DNA from: Psychrobacter sp. JCM 18902
GTDB taxonomy: Bacteria; Pseudomonadota; Gammaproteobacteria; Pseudomonadales; Moraxellaceae
Length of the DNA stretch: 64,000 bases
NCBI RefSeq assembly: GCF_904846615.1
Contig: NZ_CAJHBK010000001.1
Location: forward strand, 1,736,001-1,800,000
Direction: 5' to 3'
Shown piece by piece: positions 27,692-37,703 of this stretch; the first letter of the stretch is position 1, and each line of letters starts with the position of its first letter. Below the pieces are notes generated by a model that did not search any database, was not told where the DNA came from, and saw only the letters and a program-made list of their open reading frames with translations. The position numbers were made by a program, and so were the translations under genes.

Positions 27692-30600
27692 TGCTTGGAT
27701 TACTGATATCCAGTACTAGGTCTTCTGACTTTTCATAGATGGCATCATCAGCGACGTTGATGGTGATGACTGGGGCTTCGGTACTGCCCGCTTCTATCTT
27801 GACGCTGACGCCATTGTCTAGGAAGTCTTGAATCTCAGCTTGGGTCGTTAAGGTGATCTCAGTACCCGTCGCATCTGTATAAACAATGCTGTCGATGTCA
27901 GCGGCATCAATGTCGCTAGCACCGCTATTTAGTTTAACGTCAACGGTGGTGTCAAAGTTACTTTGGTTGTTCTGAGAGACGGTGAATTCTAAGGCGTTGT
28001 TACCCGCCTCGCCTTCAACGGCTTGTGGTTTGGTCGCAATAATGCCAACCACAGGTTTGTCGCCATCAACCGGATCGGCAGGATCATCTGGGTTGTTCGG
28101 GTTATCGACGTCATTGTCAACTTGGTCTTCATCGAAGATGGTACCCGTGGCACTACCATTCGGTCCAATAGCCGCATTGCTTGGATTACTGATATCCAGT
28201 ACTAGGTCTTCTGACTTTTCATAGATGGCATCATCAGCGACGTTGATGGTGATGACTGGGGCTTCGGTACTGCCCGCTTCTATCTTGACGCTGACGCCAT
28301 TGTCTAGGAAGTCTTGAATCTCAGCTTGGGTCGTTAATGATCTCAGTGCCCGTCGCATCTGTATAAACAATGCTGTCGATGTCAGCGGCATCAATGTCGC
28401 TAGCACCGCTATTTAGTTTAACGTCAACGGTGGTGTCAAAGTTACTTTGGTTGTTCTGAGAGACGGTGAATTCTAAGGCGTTGTTACCCGCCTCGCCTTC
28501 AACGGCTTGTGGTTTGGTCGCAATAATGCCAACCACAGGTTTGTCGCCATCAACCGGATGGCAGGATCATCTGGGTTGTTCGGGTTATCGACGTCATTGT
28601 CAACTTGGTCTTCATCGAAGATGGTACCGTGGCACTACCATTCGGTCCAATAGCCGCATTGCTTGGATTACTGATATCCAGTACTAGGTCTTCTGACTTT
28701 TCATAGATGGCATCATCAGCGACGTTGATGGTGATGACTGGGGCTTCGGTACTGCCCGCTTCTATCTTGACGCTGACGCCATTGTCTAGGAAGTCTTGAA
28801 TCTCAGCTTGGGTCGTTAAGGTGATCTCAGTGCCCGTCGCATCTGTATAAACAATGCTGTCGATGTCAGCGGCATCAATGTCGCTAGCACCGCTATTTAG
28901 TTTAACGTCAACGGTGGTGTCAAAGTTACTTTGGTTGTTCTGAGAGACGGTGAATTCTAAGGCGTTGTTACCCGCCTCGCCTTCAACGGCTTGTGGTTTG
29001 GTCGCAATAATGCCAACCACGATCATCTGGGTTGTTCGGGTTATCGACGTCATTGTCAACTTGGTCTTCATCGAAGATGGTACCCGTGGCACTACCATTC
29101 GGTCAATAGCCGCATTGCTTGGATTACTGATATCCAGTACTAGGTCTTCTGACTTTTCATAGATGGCATCATCAGCGACGTTGATGGTGATGACTGGGGC
29201 TTCGGTACTGCCCGCTTCTATCTTGACGCTGACGCCATTGTCTAGGAAGTCTTGAATCTCATGGGTCATCTCAGTACCCGTCGCATCTGTATAAACAATG
29301 CTGTCGATGTCAGCGGCATCAATGTCGCTAGCACCGCTATTTAGTTTAACGTCAACGGTGGTGTTGCCTTCAACGGCTTGTGGTTTGGTCGCAATAATGC
29401 CAACCACAGGTTTGTCGCCATCAACCGGATCAGCAGGATCATCTGGGTTGTTCGGGTTATCGACGTCATTGTCAACTTGGTCTTCATCGAAGATGGTACC
29501 CGTGGCACTACCATTCGGTCCAATAGCCGCATTGCTTGGATTACTGATATCCAGTACTAGGTCTTCTGACTTTTCATAGATGGCATCATCAGCGACGTTG
29601 ATGGTGATGACTGGGGCTTCGGTACTGCCCGCTTCTATCTTGACGCTGACGCCATTGTCTAGGAAGTCTTGAATCTCAGCTTGGGTCGTTAAGGTGATCT
29701 CAGTGCCCGTCGCATCTGTATAAACAATGCTGTCGATGTCAGCGGCATCAATGTCGCTAGCACCGCTATTTAGTTTAACGTCAACGGTGGTGTCAAAGTT
29801 ACTTTGGTTGTTCTGAGAGACGGTGAATTCTAAGGCGTTGTTACCCGCCTCGCCTTCAACGGCTTGTGGTTTGGTCGCAATAATGCCAACCACAGGTTTG
29901 TCGCCATCAACCGGATCAGCAGGATCATCTGGGTTGTTCGGGTTATCGACGTCATTGTCAACTTGGTCTTCATCGAAGATGGTACCCGTGGCACTACCAT
30001 TCGGTCCAATAGCCGCATTGCTTGGATTACTGATATCCAGTACTAGGTCTTCTGACTTTTCATAGATGGCATCATCAGCGACATTGATGCCGCTGACATC
30101 ATCAGCGACGTTGATGGTGATGACTGGGGCTTCGGTACTGCCCGCTTCTATCTTGACGCTGACGCCATTGTCTAGGAAGTCTTGAATCTCAGCTTGGGTC
30201 GTTAAGGTGATCTCAGTACCCGTCGCATCTGTATAAACAATGCTGTCGATGTCAGCGGCATCAATGTCGCTAGCACCGCTATTTAGTTTAACGTCAACGG
30301 TGGTGTCAAAGTTACTTTGGTTGTTCTGAGAGACGGTGAATTCTAAGGCGTTGTTACCCGCCTCGCCTTCAACGGCTTGTGGTTTGGTCGCAATAATGCC
30401 AACCACAGGTTTGTCGCCATCAACCGGATCGGCAGGATCATCTGGGTTGTTCGGGTTATCGACGTCATTGTCAACTTGGTCTTCATCGAAGATGGTACCC
30501 GTGGCACTACCATTCGGTCCAATAGCCGCATTGCTTGGATTACTGATATCCAGTACTAGGTCTTCTGACTTTTCATAGATGGCATCATCAGCGACGTTGA

Positions 30601-33600
30601 TGGTGATGACTGGGGCTTCGGTACTGCCCGCTTCTATCTTGACGCTGACGCCATTGTCTAGGAAGTCTTGAATCTCAGCTTGGGTCGTTAAGGTGATCTC
30701 AGTGCCCGTCGCATCTGTATAAACAATGCTGTCGATGTCAGCGGCATCAATGTCGCTAGCACCGCTATTTAGTTTAACGTCAACGGTGGTGTCAAAGTTA
30801 CTTTGGTTGTTCTGAGAGACGGTGAATTCTAAGGCGTTGTTACCCGCCTCGCCTTCAACGGCTTGTGGTTTGGTCGCAATAATGCCAACCACAGGTTTGT
30901 CGCCATCAACCGGATCAGCAGGATCATCTGGGTTGTTCGGGTTATCGACGTCATTGTCAACTTGGTCTTCATCGAAGATGGTACCCGTGGCACTACCATT
31001 CGGTCCAATAGCCGCATTGCTTGGATTACTGATATCCAGTACTAGGTCTTCTGACTTTTCATAGATGGCATCATCAGCGACGTTGATGGTGATGACTGGG
31101 GCTTCGGTACTGCCCGCTTCTATCTTGACGCTGACGCCATTGTCTAGGAAGTCTTGAATCTCAGCTTGGGTCGTTAAGGTGATCTCAGTACCCGTCGCAT
31201 CTGTATAAACAATGCTGTCGATGTCAGCGGCATCAATGTCGCTAGCACCGCTATTTAGTTTAACGTCAACGGTGGTGTCAAAGTTACTTTGGTTGTTCTG
31301 AGAGACGGTGAATTCTAAGGCGTTGTTACCCGCCTCGCCTTCAACGGCTTGTGGTTTGGTCGCAATAATGCCAACCACAGGTTTGTCGCCATCAACCGGA
31401 TCGGCAGGATCATCTGGGTTGTTCGGGTTATCGACGTCATTGTCAACTTGGTCTTCATCGAAGATGGTACCCGTGGCACTACCATTCGGTCCAATAGCCG
31501 CATTGCTTGGATTACTGATATCCAGTACTAGGTCTTCTGACTTTTCATAGATGGCATCATCAGCGACGTTGATGGTGATGACTGGGGCTTCGGTACTGCC
31601 CGCTTCTATCTTGACGCTGACGCCATTGTCTAGGAAGTCTTGAATCTCAGCTTGGGTCGTTAAGGTGATCTCAGTACCCGTCGCATCTGTATAAACAATG
31701 CTGTCGATGTCAGCGGCATCAATGTCGCTAGCACCGCTATTTAGTTTAACGTCAACGGTGGTGTCAAAGTTACTTTGGTTGTTCTGAGAGACGGTGAATT
31801 CTAAGGCGTTGTTACCCGCCTCGCCTTCAACGGCTTGTGGTTTGGTCGCAATAATGCCAACCACAGGTTTGTCGCCATCAACCGGATCAGCAGGATCGTC
31901 TGGGTTGTTCGGGTTATCGACGTCATTGTCAACTTGGTCTTCATCGAAGATGGTACCCGTGGCACTACCATTCGGTCCAATAGCCGCATTGCTTGGATTA
32001 CTGATATCCAGTACTAGGTCTTCTGACTTTTCATAGATGGCATCATCAGCGACGTTGATGGTGATGACTGGGGCTTCGGTACTGCCCGCTTCTATCTTGA
32101 CGCTGACGCCATTGTCTAGGAAGTCTTGAATCTCAGCTTGGGTCGTTAAGGTGATCTCAGTGCCCGTCGCATCTGTATAAACAATGCTGTCGATGTCAGC
32201 GGCATCAATGTCGCTAGCACCGCTATTTAGTTTAACGTCAACGGTGGTGTCAAAGTTACTTTGGTTGTTCTGAGAGACGGTGAATTCTAAGGCGTTGTTA
32301 CCCGCCTCGCCTTCAACGGCTTGTGGTTTGGTCGCAATAATGCCAACCACAGGTTTGTCGCCATCAACCGGATCGGCAGGATCGTCTGGGTTGTTCGGGT
32401 TATCGACGTCATTGTCAACTTGGTCTTCATCGAAGATGGTACCCGTGGCACTACCATTCGGTCCAATAGCCGCATTGCTTGGATTACTGATATCCAGTAC
32501 TAGGTCTTCTGACTTTTCATAGATGGCATCATCAGCGACGTTGATGGTGATGACTGGGGCTTCGGTACTGCCCGCTTCTATCTTGACGCTGACGCCATTG
32601 TCTAGGAAGTCTTGAATCTCAGCTTGGGTCGTTAAGGTGATCTCAGTACCCGTCGCATCTGTATAAACAATGCTGTCGATGTCAGCGGCATCAATGTCGC
32701 TAGCACCGCTATTTAGTTTAACGTCAACGGTGGTGTCAAAGTTACTTTGGTTGTTCTGAGAGACGGTGAATTCTAAGGCGTTGTTACCCGCCTCGCCTTC
32801 AACGGCTTGTGGTTTGGTCGCAATAATGCCAACCACAGGTTTGTCGCCATCAACCGGATCAGCAGGATCGTCTGGGTTGTTCGGGTTATCGACGTCATTG
32901 TCAACTTGGTCTTCATCGAAGATGGTACCCGTGGCACTACCATTCGGTCCAATAGCCGCATTGCTTGGATTACTGATATCCAGTACTAGGTCTTCTGACT
33001 TTTCATAGATGGCATCATCAGCGACGTTGATGGTGATGACTGGGGCTTCGGTACTGCCCGCTTCTATCTTGACGCTGACGCCATTGTCTAGGAAGTCTTG
33101 AATCTCAGCTTGGGTCGTTAAGGTGATCTCAGTGCCCGTCGCATCTGTATAAACAATGCTGTCGATGTCAGCGGCATCAATGTCGCTAGCACCGCTATTT
33201 AGTTTAACGTCAACGGTGGTGTCAAAGTTACTTTGGTTGTTCTGAGAGACGGTGAATTCTAAGGCGTTGTTACCCGCCTCGCCTTCAACGGCTTGTGGTT
33301 TGGTCGCAATAATGCCAACCACAGGTTTGTCGCCATCAACCGGATCAGCAGGATCATCTGGGTTGTTCGGGTTATCGACGTCATTGTCAACTTGGTCTTC
33401 ATCGAAGATGGTACCCGTGGCACTACCATTCGGTCCAATAGCCGCATTGCTTGGATTACTGATATCCAGTACTAGGTCTTCTGACTTTTCATAGATGGCA
33501 TCATCAGCGACGTTGATGGTGATGACTGGGGCTTCGGTACTGCCCGCTTCTATCTTGACGCTGACGCCATTGTCTAGGAAGTCTTGAATCTCAGCTTGGG

Positions 33601-34782
33601 TCGTTAAGGTGATCTCAGTGCCCGTCGCATCTGTATAAACAATGCTGTCGATGTCAGCGGCATCAATGTCGCTAGCACCGCTATTTAGTTTAACGTCAAC
33701 GGTGGTGTCAAAGTTACTTTGGTTGTTCTGAGAGACGGTGAATTCTAAGGCGTTGTTACCCGCCTCGCCTTCAACGGCTTGTGGTTTGGTCGCAATAATG
33801 CCAACCACAGGTTTGTCGCCATCAACCGGATCAGGATCATCTGGGTTGTTCGGGTTATCGACGTCATTGTCAACTTGGTCTTCATCGAAGATGGTACCCG
33901 TGGCACTACCATTCGGTCCAATAGCCGCATTGCTTGGATTACTGATATCCAGTACTAGGTCTTCTGACTTTTCATAGATGGCATCATCAGCGACGTTGAT
34001 GGTGATGACTGGGGCTTCGGTACTGCCCGCTTCTATCTTGACGCTGACGCCATTGTCTAGGAAGTCTTGAATCTCAGCTTGGGTCGTTAAGGTGATCTCA
34101 GTACCCGTCGCATCTGTATAAACAATGCTGTCGATGTCAGCGGCATCAATGTCGCTAGCACCGCTATTTAGTTTAACGTCAACGGTGGTGTCAAAGTTAC
34201 TTTGGTTGTTCTGAGAGACGGTGAATTCTAAGGCGTTGTTACCCGCCTCGCCTTCAACGGCTTGTGGTTTGGTCGCAATAATGCCAACCACAGGTTTGTC
34301 GCCATCAACCGGATCAGCAGGATCATCTGGGTTGTTCGGGTTATCGACGTCATTGTCAACTTGGTCTTCATCGAAGATGGTACCCGTGGCACTACCATTC
34401 GGTCCAATAGCCGCATTGCTTGGATTACTGATATCCAGTACTAGGTCTTCTGACTTTTCATAGATGGCATCATCAGCGACGTTGATGGTGATGACTGGGG
34501 CTTCGGTACTGCCCGCTTCTATCTTGACGCTGACGCCATTGTCTAGGAAGTCTTGAATCTCAGCTTGGGTCGTTAAGGTGATCTCAGTGCCCGTCGCATC
34601 TGTATAAACAATGCTGTCGATGTCAGCGGCATCAATGTCGCTAGCACCGCTATTTAGTTTAACGTCAACGGTGGTGTCAAAGTTACTTTGGTTGTTCTGA
34701 GAGACGGTGAATTCTAAGGCGTTGTTACCCGCCTCGCCTTCAACGGCTTGTGGTTTGGTCGCAATAATGCCAACCACAGGTT
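27166..34782 (-). repeat. 16 tandem 486-bp Calx-beta-type repeats
   Basis: The phrase encoding VVGIIATKPQAVEG recurs 16 times. Nine intervals are exactly 486 bp, plus one 483, one 513 (a 27-bp in-frame insertion near 30080-30106) and, at the low-coordinate end, 486, 387, 484, 484 and 484. Units are almost identical at nucleotide level. Each encodes one 162-residue domain with the Calx-beta pattern (VEGEAGNNALEFTVS ... YEKSEDLVLDISNPSNAAIG ... ATGTIFDED) plus a Pro/Asp linker (NPNNPDDPADPVDGD). Near identity points to recent expansion or homogenisation by recombination. Confidence 0.93.
27591..28406 (-). pseudogene. Frameshifted middle fragment of the adhesin gene
   Basis: 271 codons of repeat units in their own frame between the two large parts. 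It is linked to the upstream part by 1-nt losses near 28558 and 28626 and a 2-nt loss near 28337, and to the downstream part by a 2-nt loss near 27597. All are judged against neighbouring 486-bp units. It has no start or signal of its own and is not an independent gene. Confidence 0.75.
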
Positions 34783-36637
34783 TGTCATCACCCACTGTTG
34801 GATCGTTAGGATCAACAGGCGTGTTGCCATCAGTGGTGCCATCGTCATAAATAGTGGTATTGACGCTGTTGTCAGGACCAATCGTGGCGGTACCTGAGGT
34901 AACATCAGTAACGGTGACGTCAAAGTCCTCTGGGCCTTCAAATAGGTTGTCATCCACAATCGGTACAGTGATGTCAACGGAGGTTTGACCCGCTGGAATC
35001 GTCACATCTTGGGTGACAGGCGCGGTATAGTCAGCCGACCCCTCGGTGCTGCCATCACTAATCGTGATAGTCACGACCGTATCTTCAGTGCTTGGGTTGC
35101 TGATGCTGACCGTATAGGTCGCTTCATTGGCACTGCCATCAGCCGCGGTTTCATTCAAGCTTGTGGTACCACTAATGCTTACTATTCCTGGATAGTCAAC
35201 GGTAATAGTCGCTTGGTTAGATTTCTCACCCGTTTTATCAGACACCACATAGTCTACTGGTGTTGGATCCGCTGTAAAGCCTGACTCTGGCGTAAAGGTC
35301 ACTTTGCCTGTATTGCCATCAACGGACCAAGTACCTTCGCCATCTACCACTACATTGGTGACTTCATTACCTGTTACAGGGTCGATTAGCTTGACTGTCG
35401 TTGGGTCTAAGTCGTTTTCAGGATCGCTGTCATTCGCTACTACGTCGATGATAACAGGCTGACCTGTTTCACTTTTGACTGTATCGTTTTCAGCTACTGG
35501 CGGATTTTGTGGATAATCAACGGTGATCGTCGCTTGGTTAGATTTCTCACCTGTTTTATCAGACACCACATAGTCCACTGGCGTTGGATCCGCTGTAAAG
35601 CCTGCTTCTGGCGTAAAGGTCACTTTGCCTGTACTACCATCAACGGACCAAGTACCTTCGCCATCTACCACTACATTGGTGACTTCATTACCTGTTACAG
35701 GGTCGATTAGCTTGACTGTCGTTGGGTCTAAGTCGTTTTCAGGATCGCTGTCATTCGCTACTACGTCGATGATAACAGGCTGACCTGTTTCACTTTTGAC
35801 TGTATCGTTTTCAGCTACTGGCGGATTTTGTGGATAATCAACGGTGATCGTCGCTTGGTTAGATTTCTCACCTGTTTTATCAGACACCACATAGTCCACT
35901 GGCGTTGGATCCGCTGTAAAGCCTGCTTCTGGTGTAAAGGTCACTTTGCCTGTACTGCCATCAACTGACCAAGTACCTTCGCCATCTACCACTACATTGG
36001 TGACTTCATTACCTGTTACAGGGTCGATTAGCTTGACTGTCGTTGGGTCTAAGTCGTTTTCAGGATCGCTGTCATTCGCTACTACGTCGATGATAACAGG
36101 CTGACCTGTTTCACCTTTGACTGTATCGTTTTCAGCTACTGGTGCCTCATTAACAGGAGGAGTGGTTGACGAGCTATTACTACTGCTACCGGCTACTATA
36201 CCTATCAGTCCTAGACCAGCAGCAGCAGGCATCCACCAAGGTATAGCAGCAGCATACTCTTGGCCACCCAAAGCCTGCCCTTCAACCGCACCTTCTTCTA
36301 GCTGCGTTACATAGTCATAGGTTTCGCCAGTATCTGGTATATAATAATAATACTCTCCATCTTCAGAAATTCCAAGCAGCGCACTATCTGCACTATCGTA
36401 GAAACCTTCTATAATAAGGTCACTCTCTTTACCGTCTTCTTCAAATGAGACGTGTAAATCATTTTTCAAACGTTTAGTGATAATGTGGTTTGGTGCACGG
36501 CCTATAGCAGTATCATGAAACTCGTAATTCACTTTATCCATAGCTGTGATAATTGTAGGCTTTCCATTCTTAGTCACTACTTGTACTTGATCTATGGTCT
36601 TAGTCGCATCATTGGTTTTCACTGTAATCGTATTCAT
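28550..36637 (-). CDS. Giant RTX adhesin, N-terminal part (BapA/LapA type)
   Basis: 2695 codons from the ATG at 36637. Residues 1-130 are a BapA-prefix-like module (MNTITVKTNDATKTIDQVQV... and EDGEYYYYIPDTGETYDYV), followed by a hydrophobic stretch (AIPWWMPAAAGLGLIGIVAG, about 131-150) and a Ser linker. That is the retention type of N-terminus used by type I-secreted adhesins that stay plugged in TolC. Then come three 105-residue Ig/cadherin-like repeats (APVAENDTVKGETGQPVIID...), one divergent Calx-beta domain, and the block of 162-residue Calx-beta-type repeats. The last residues are out of frame after a 1-nt loss near 28626. The intact protein would have about 5,630 residues, displayed on the cell surface for adhesion or biofilm formation. 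Confidence 0.85.
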   Translation of the reverse strand: MNTITVKTNDATKTIDQVQVVTKNGKPTIITAMDKVNYEFHDTAIGRAPNHIITKRLKNDLHVSFEEDGKESDLIIEGFYDSADSALLGISEDGEYYYYIPDTGETYDYVTQLEEGAVEGQALGGQEYAAAIPWWMPAAAGLGLIGIVAGSSSNSSSTTPPVNEAPVAENDTVKGETGQPVIIDVVANDSDPENDLDPTTVKLIDPVTGNEVTNVVVDGEGTWSVDGSTGKVTFTPEAGFTADPTPVDYVVSDKTGEKSNQATITVDYPQNPPVAENDTVKSETGQPVIIDVVANDSDPENDLDPTTVKLIDPVTGNEVTNVVVDGEGTWSVDGSTGKVTFTPEAGFTADPTPVDYVVSDKTGEKSNQATITVDYPQNPPVAENDTVKSETGQPVIIDVVANDSDPENDLDPTTVKLIDPVTGNEVTNVVVDGEGTWSVDGNTGKVTFTPESGFTADPTPVDYVVSDKTGEKSNQATITVDYPGIVSISGTTSLNETAADGSANEATYTVSISNPSTEDTVVTITISDGSTEGSADYTAPVTQDVTIPAGQTSVDITVPIVDDNLFEGPEDFDVTVTDVTSGTATIGPDNSVNTTIYDDGTTDGNTPVDPNDPTVGDDKPVVGIIATKPQAVEGEAGNNALEFTVSQNNQSNFDTTVDVKLNSGASDIDAADIDSIVYTDATGTEITLTTQAEIQDFLDNGVSVKIEAGSTEAPVITINVADDAIYEKSEDLVLDISNPSNAAIGPNGSATGTIFDEDQVDNDVDNPNNPDDPADPVDGDKPVVGIIATKPQAVEGEAGNNALEFTVSQNNQSNFDTTVDVKLNSGASDIDAADIDSIVYTDATGTEITLTTQAEIQDFLDNGVSVKIEAGSTEAPVITINVADDAIYEKSEDLVLDISNPSNAAIGPNGSATGTIFDEDQVDNDVDNPNNPDDPDPVDGDKPVVGIIATKPQAVEGEAGNNALEFTVSQNNQSNFDTTVDVKLNSGASDIDAADIDSIVYTDATGTEITLTTQAEIQDFLDNGVSVKIEAGSTEAPVITINVADDAIYEKSEDLVLDISNPSNAAIGPNGSATGTIFDEDQVDNDVDNPNNPDDPADPVDGDKPVVGIIATKPQAVEGEAGNNALEFTVSQNNQSNFDTTVDVKLNSGASDIDAADIDSIVYTDATGTEITLTTQAEIQDFLDNGVSVKIEAGSTEAPVITINVADDAIYEKSEDLVLDISNPSNAAIGPNGSATGTIFDEDQVDNDVDNPNNPDDPADPVDGDKPVVGIIATKPQAVEGEAGNNALEFTVSQNNQSNFDTTVDVKLNSGASDIDAADIDSIVYTDATGTEITLTTQAEIQDFLDNGVSVKIEAGSTEAPVITINVADDAIYEKSEDLVLDISNPSNAAIGPNGSATGTIFDEDQVDNDVDNPNNPDDPADPVDGDKPVVGIIATKPQAVEGEAGNNALEFTVSQNNQSNFDTTVDVKLNSGASDIDAADIDSIVYTDATGTEITLTTQAEIQDFLDNGVSVKIEAGSTEAPVITINVADDAIYEKSEDLVLDISNPSNAAIGPNGSATGTIFDEDQVDNDVDNPNNPDDPADPVDGDKPVVGIIATKPQAVEGEAGNNALEFTVSQNNQSNFDTTVDVKLNSGASDIDAADIDSIVYTDATGTEITLTTQAEIQDFLDNGVSVKIEAGSTEAPVITINVADDAIYEKSEDLVLDISNPSNAAIGPNGSATGTIFDEDQVDNDVDNPNNPDDPADPVDGDKPVVGIIATKPQAVEGEAGNNALEFTVSQNNQSNFDTTVDVKLNSGASDIDAADIDSIVYTDATGTEITLTTQAEIQDFLDNGVSVKIEAGSTEAPVITINVADDAIYEKSEDLVLDISNPSNAAIGPNGSATGTIFDEDQVDNDVDNPNNPDDPADPVDGDKPVVGIIATKPQAVEGEAGNNALEFTVSQNNQSNFDTTVDVKLNSGASDIDAADIDSIVYTDATGTEITLTTQAEIQDFLDNGVSVKIEAGSTEAPVITINVADDAIYEKSEDLVLDISNPSNAAIGPNGSATGTIFDEDQVDNDVDNPNNPDDPADPVDGDKPVVGIIATKPQAVEGEAGNNALEFTVSQNNQSNFDTTVDVKLNSGASDIDAADIDSIVYTDATGTEITLTTQAEIQDFLDNGVSVKIEAGSTEAPVITINVADDVSGINVADDAIYEKSEDLVLDISNPSNAAIGPNGSATGTIFDEDQVDNDVDNPNNPDDPADPVDGDKPVVGIIATKPQAVEGEAGNNALEFTVSQNNQSNFDTTVDVKLNSGASDIDAADIDSIVYTDATGTEITLTTQAEIQDFLDNGVSVKIEAGSTEAPVITINVADDAIYEKSEDLVLDISNPSNAAIGPNGSATGTIFDEDQVDNDVDNPNNPDDPADPVDGDKPVVGIIATKPQAVEGNTTVDVKLNSGASDIDAADIDSIVYTDATGTEMTHEIQDFLDNGVSVKIEAGSTEAPVITINVADDAIYEKSEDLVLDISNPSNAAIDRMVVPRVPSSMKTKLTMTSITRTTQMIVVGIIATKPQAVEGEAGNNALEFTVSQNNQSNFDTTVDVKLNSGASDIDAADIDSIVYTDATGTEITLTTQAEIQDFLDNGVSVKIEAGSTEAPVITINVADDAIYEKSEDLVLDISNPSNAAIGPNGSATVPSSMKTKLTMTSITRTTQMILPSG
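35185..36130 (-). repeat. Three tandem 315-bp repeats (105 aa each)
   Basis: Three copies spaced exactly 315 bp apart encode PPVAENDTVKSETGQPVIID followed by a conserved beta-sandwich ending NQATITVDYPQN. The copies differ by a few substitutions (for example TFTPEAGF against TFTPESGF). They form the proximal stalk of the adhesin. Confidence 0.9.
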
Positions 36638-36728
36638 TTTCTTACCTTCTATTTTTTCAAGTCAAATAATACAGATTGGCATATATTCATATTAGGCAGC
36701 TTTATTTGCCCGCAGATAGCATTATTAG

Positions 36729-37703
36729 TTATTTATGTACGCGCTCTTCAACTACGGCAACAACTCGACGATTGAGCTGGCGACCTTCTACAGTATCATT
36801 GCTTGCTCTCGGCTGCGACTCCCCATAGCCAACTGCATTTAAGCGCTCAACTGCCATACCGAATTGAGTAATTAACACCTCTTTTACTGCGTTTACTCGG
36901 CGTTGGGATAGGGCCTGATTATAAGCATCTTTACCGCGATTATCGGTATGACCTTCTATAACCACAACTGTGTTGGGGTACTTTTTCATAAATTCTGCTA
37001 CTTCAATGATTTTTGAGTAATATTCTGGACGCACGATAGCTTTATCGGTTTCGAATAATACTTCGAGATCAATAACAATCTTTTCGGTTAAAACTGGCGG
37101 TTGCGTTTCTACAATAACTGGAGGTACAATTTTGAGTTCTTCAGATACGATAGGTAGTGCACAGTTTGGAATAACTCGACTGACTTGATGATTTTGATAA
37201 CGCTTATTAGCTAGGAATGATAATGCACTTTCAGAGGTAATTTGCTTTAAGGTACTTTGTCCTTCTTTATTCATACTAATATGAAAAAAATAAGTTTGAC
37301 CACCTGTTAGCTCATAGTCTTGTTTATCTGCTAATAAATTATTATTTTTAAAACCTGTTGCATGAGCACTTAGCTGGTTCATACCAACACATGAGTTAAC
37401 AACGGTATAGTTGTCTGCATGTAAACTGACTTGGAATCTATTATTGACAGAAACATTAGCACTTGTTTGTTCAGAATAATCATCATTACTTCGAATGAAT
37501 ACCAACCGAGTTTTGTCTTTAGCGACTTCTTTTTCTAACACTTCGTTGATATCGGCTTTGACTTGATTGTTCCACACAACACCATCGACACGACGTGTGT
37601 CTCCTTCGTTTTGGACACCACTAACGGTAATACAAGAAGACATACTGAATAAGGTGATTGGGACAATCATAGCAATAATATTTCTCTTAACTACTTTCTT
37701 CAT
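36729..37703 (-). CDS. OmpA-family peptidoglycan-binding lipoprotein
   Basis: 324 aa. The N-terminus has a lipoprotein signal with lipobox FSMSSC (Cys 28). Residues about 205-320 form an OmpA C-terminal domain: FETDKAIVRPEYYSKI, VIEGHTDNRGKDAYNQALSQ, RRVNAVK. The Asp and Arg that bind diaminopimelate are present. The middle region is unassigned. It ends 91 nt upstream of the adhesin start on the same strand, so the two probably share a transcript. A role in anchoring the export machine or adhesin to the cell wall is inference. Confidence 0.9.
   Translation of the reverse strand: MKKVVKRNIIAMIVPITLFSMSSCITVSGVQNEGDTRRVDGVVWNNQVKADINEVLEKEVAKDKTRLVFIRSNDDYSEQTSANVSVNNRFQVSLHADNYTVVNSCVGMNQLSAHATGFKNNNLLADKQDYELTGGQTYFFHISMNKEGQSTLKQITSESALSFLANKRYQNHQVSRVIPNCALPIVSEELKIVPPVIVETQPPVLTEKIVIDLEVLFETDKAIVRPEYYSKIIEVAEFMKKYPNTVVVIEGHTDNRGKDAYNQALSQRRVNAVKEVLITQFGMAVERLNAVGYGESQPRASNDTVEGRQLNRRVVAVVEERVHK

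Noticed and set aside
27982-34977. Many identical 60-80 codon frames on both strands across the adhesin repeats
   Set aside because: They recur every 486 bp with the adhesin unit and are shadows of the main coding frame.
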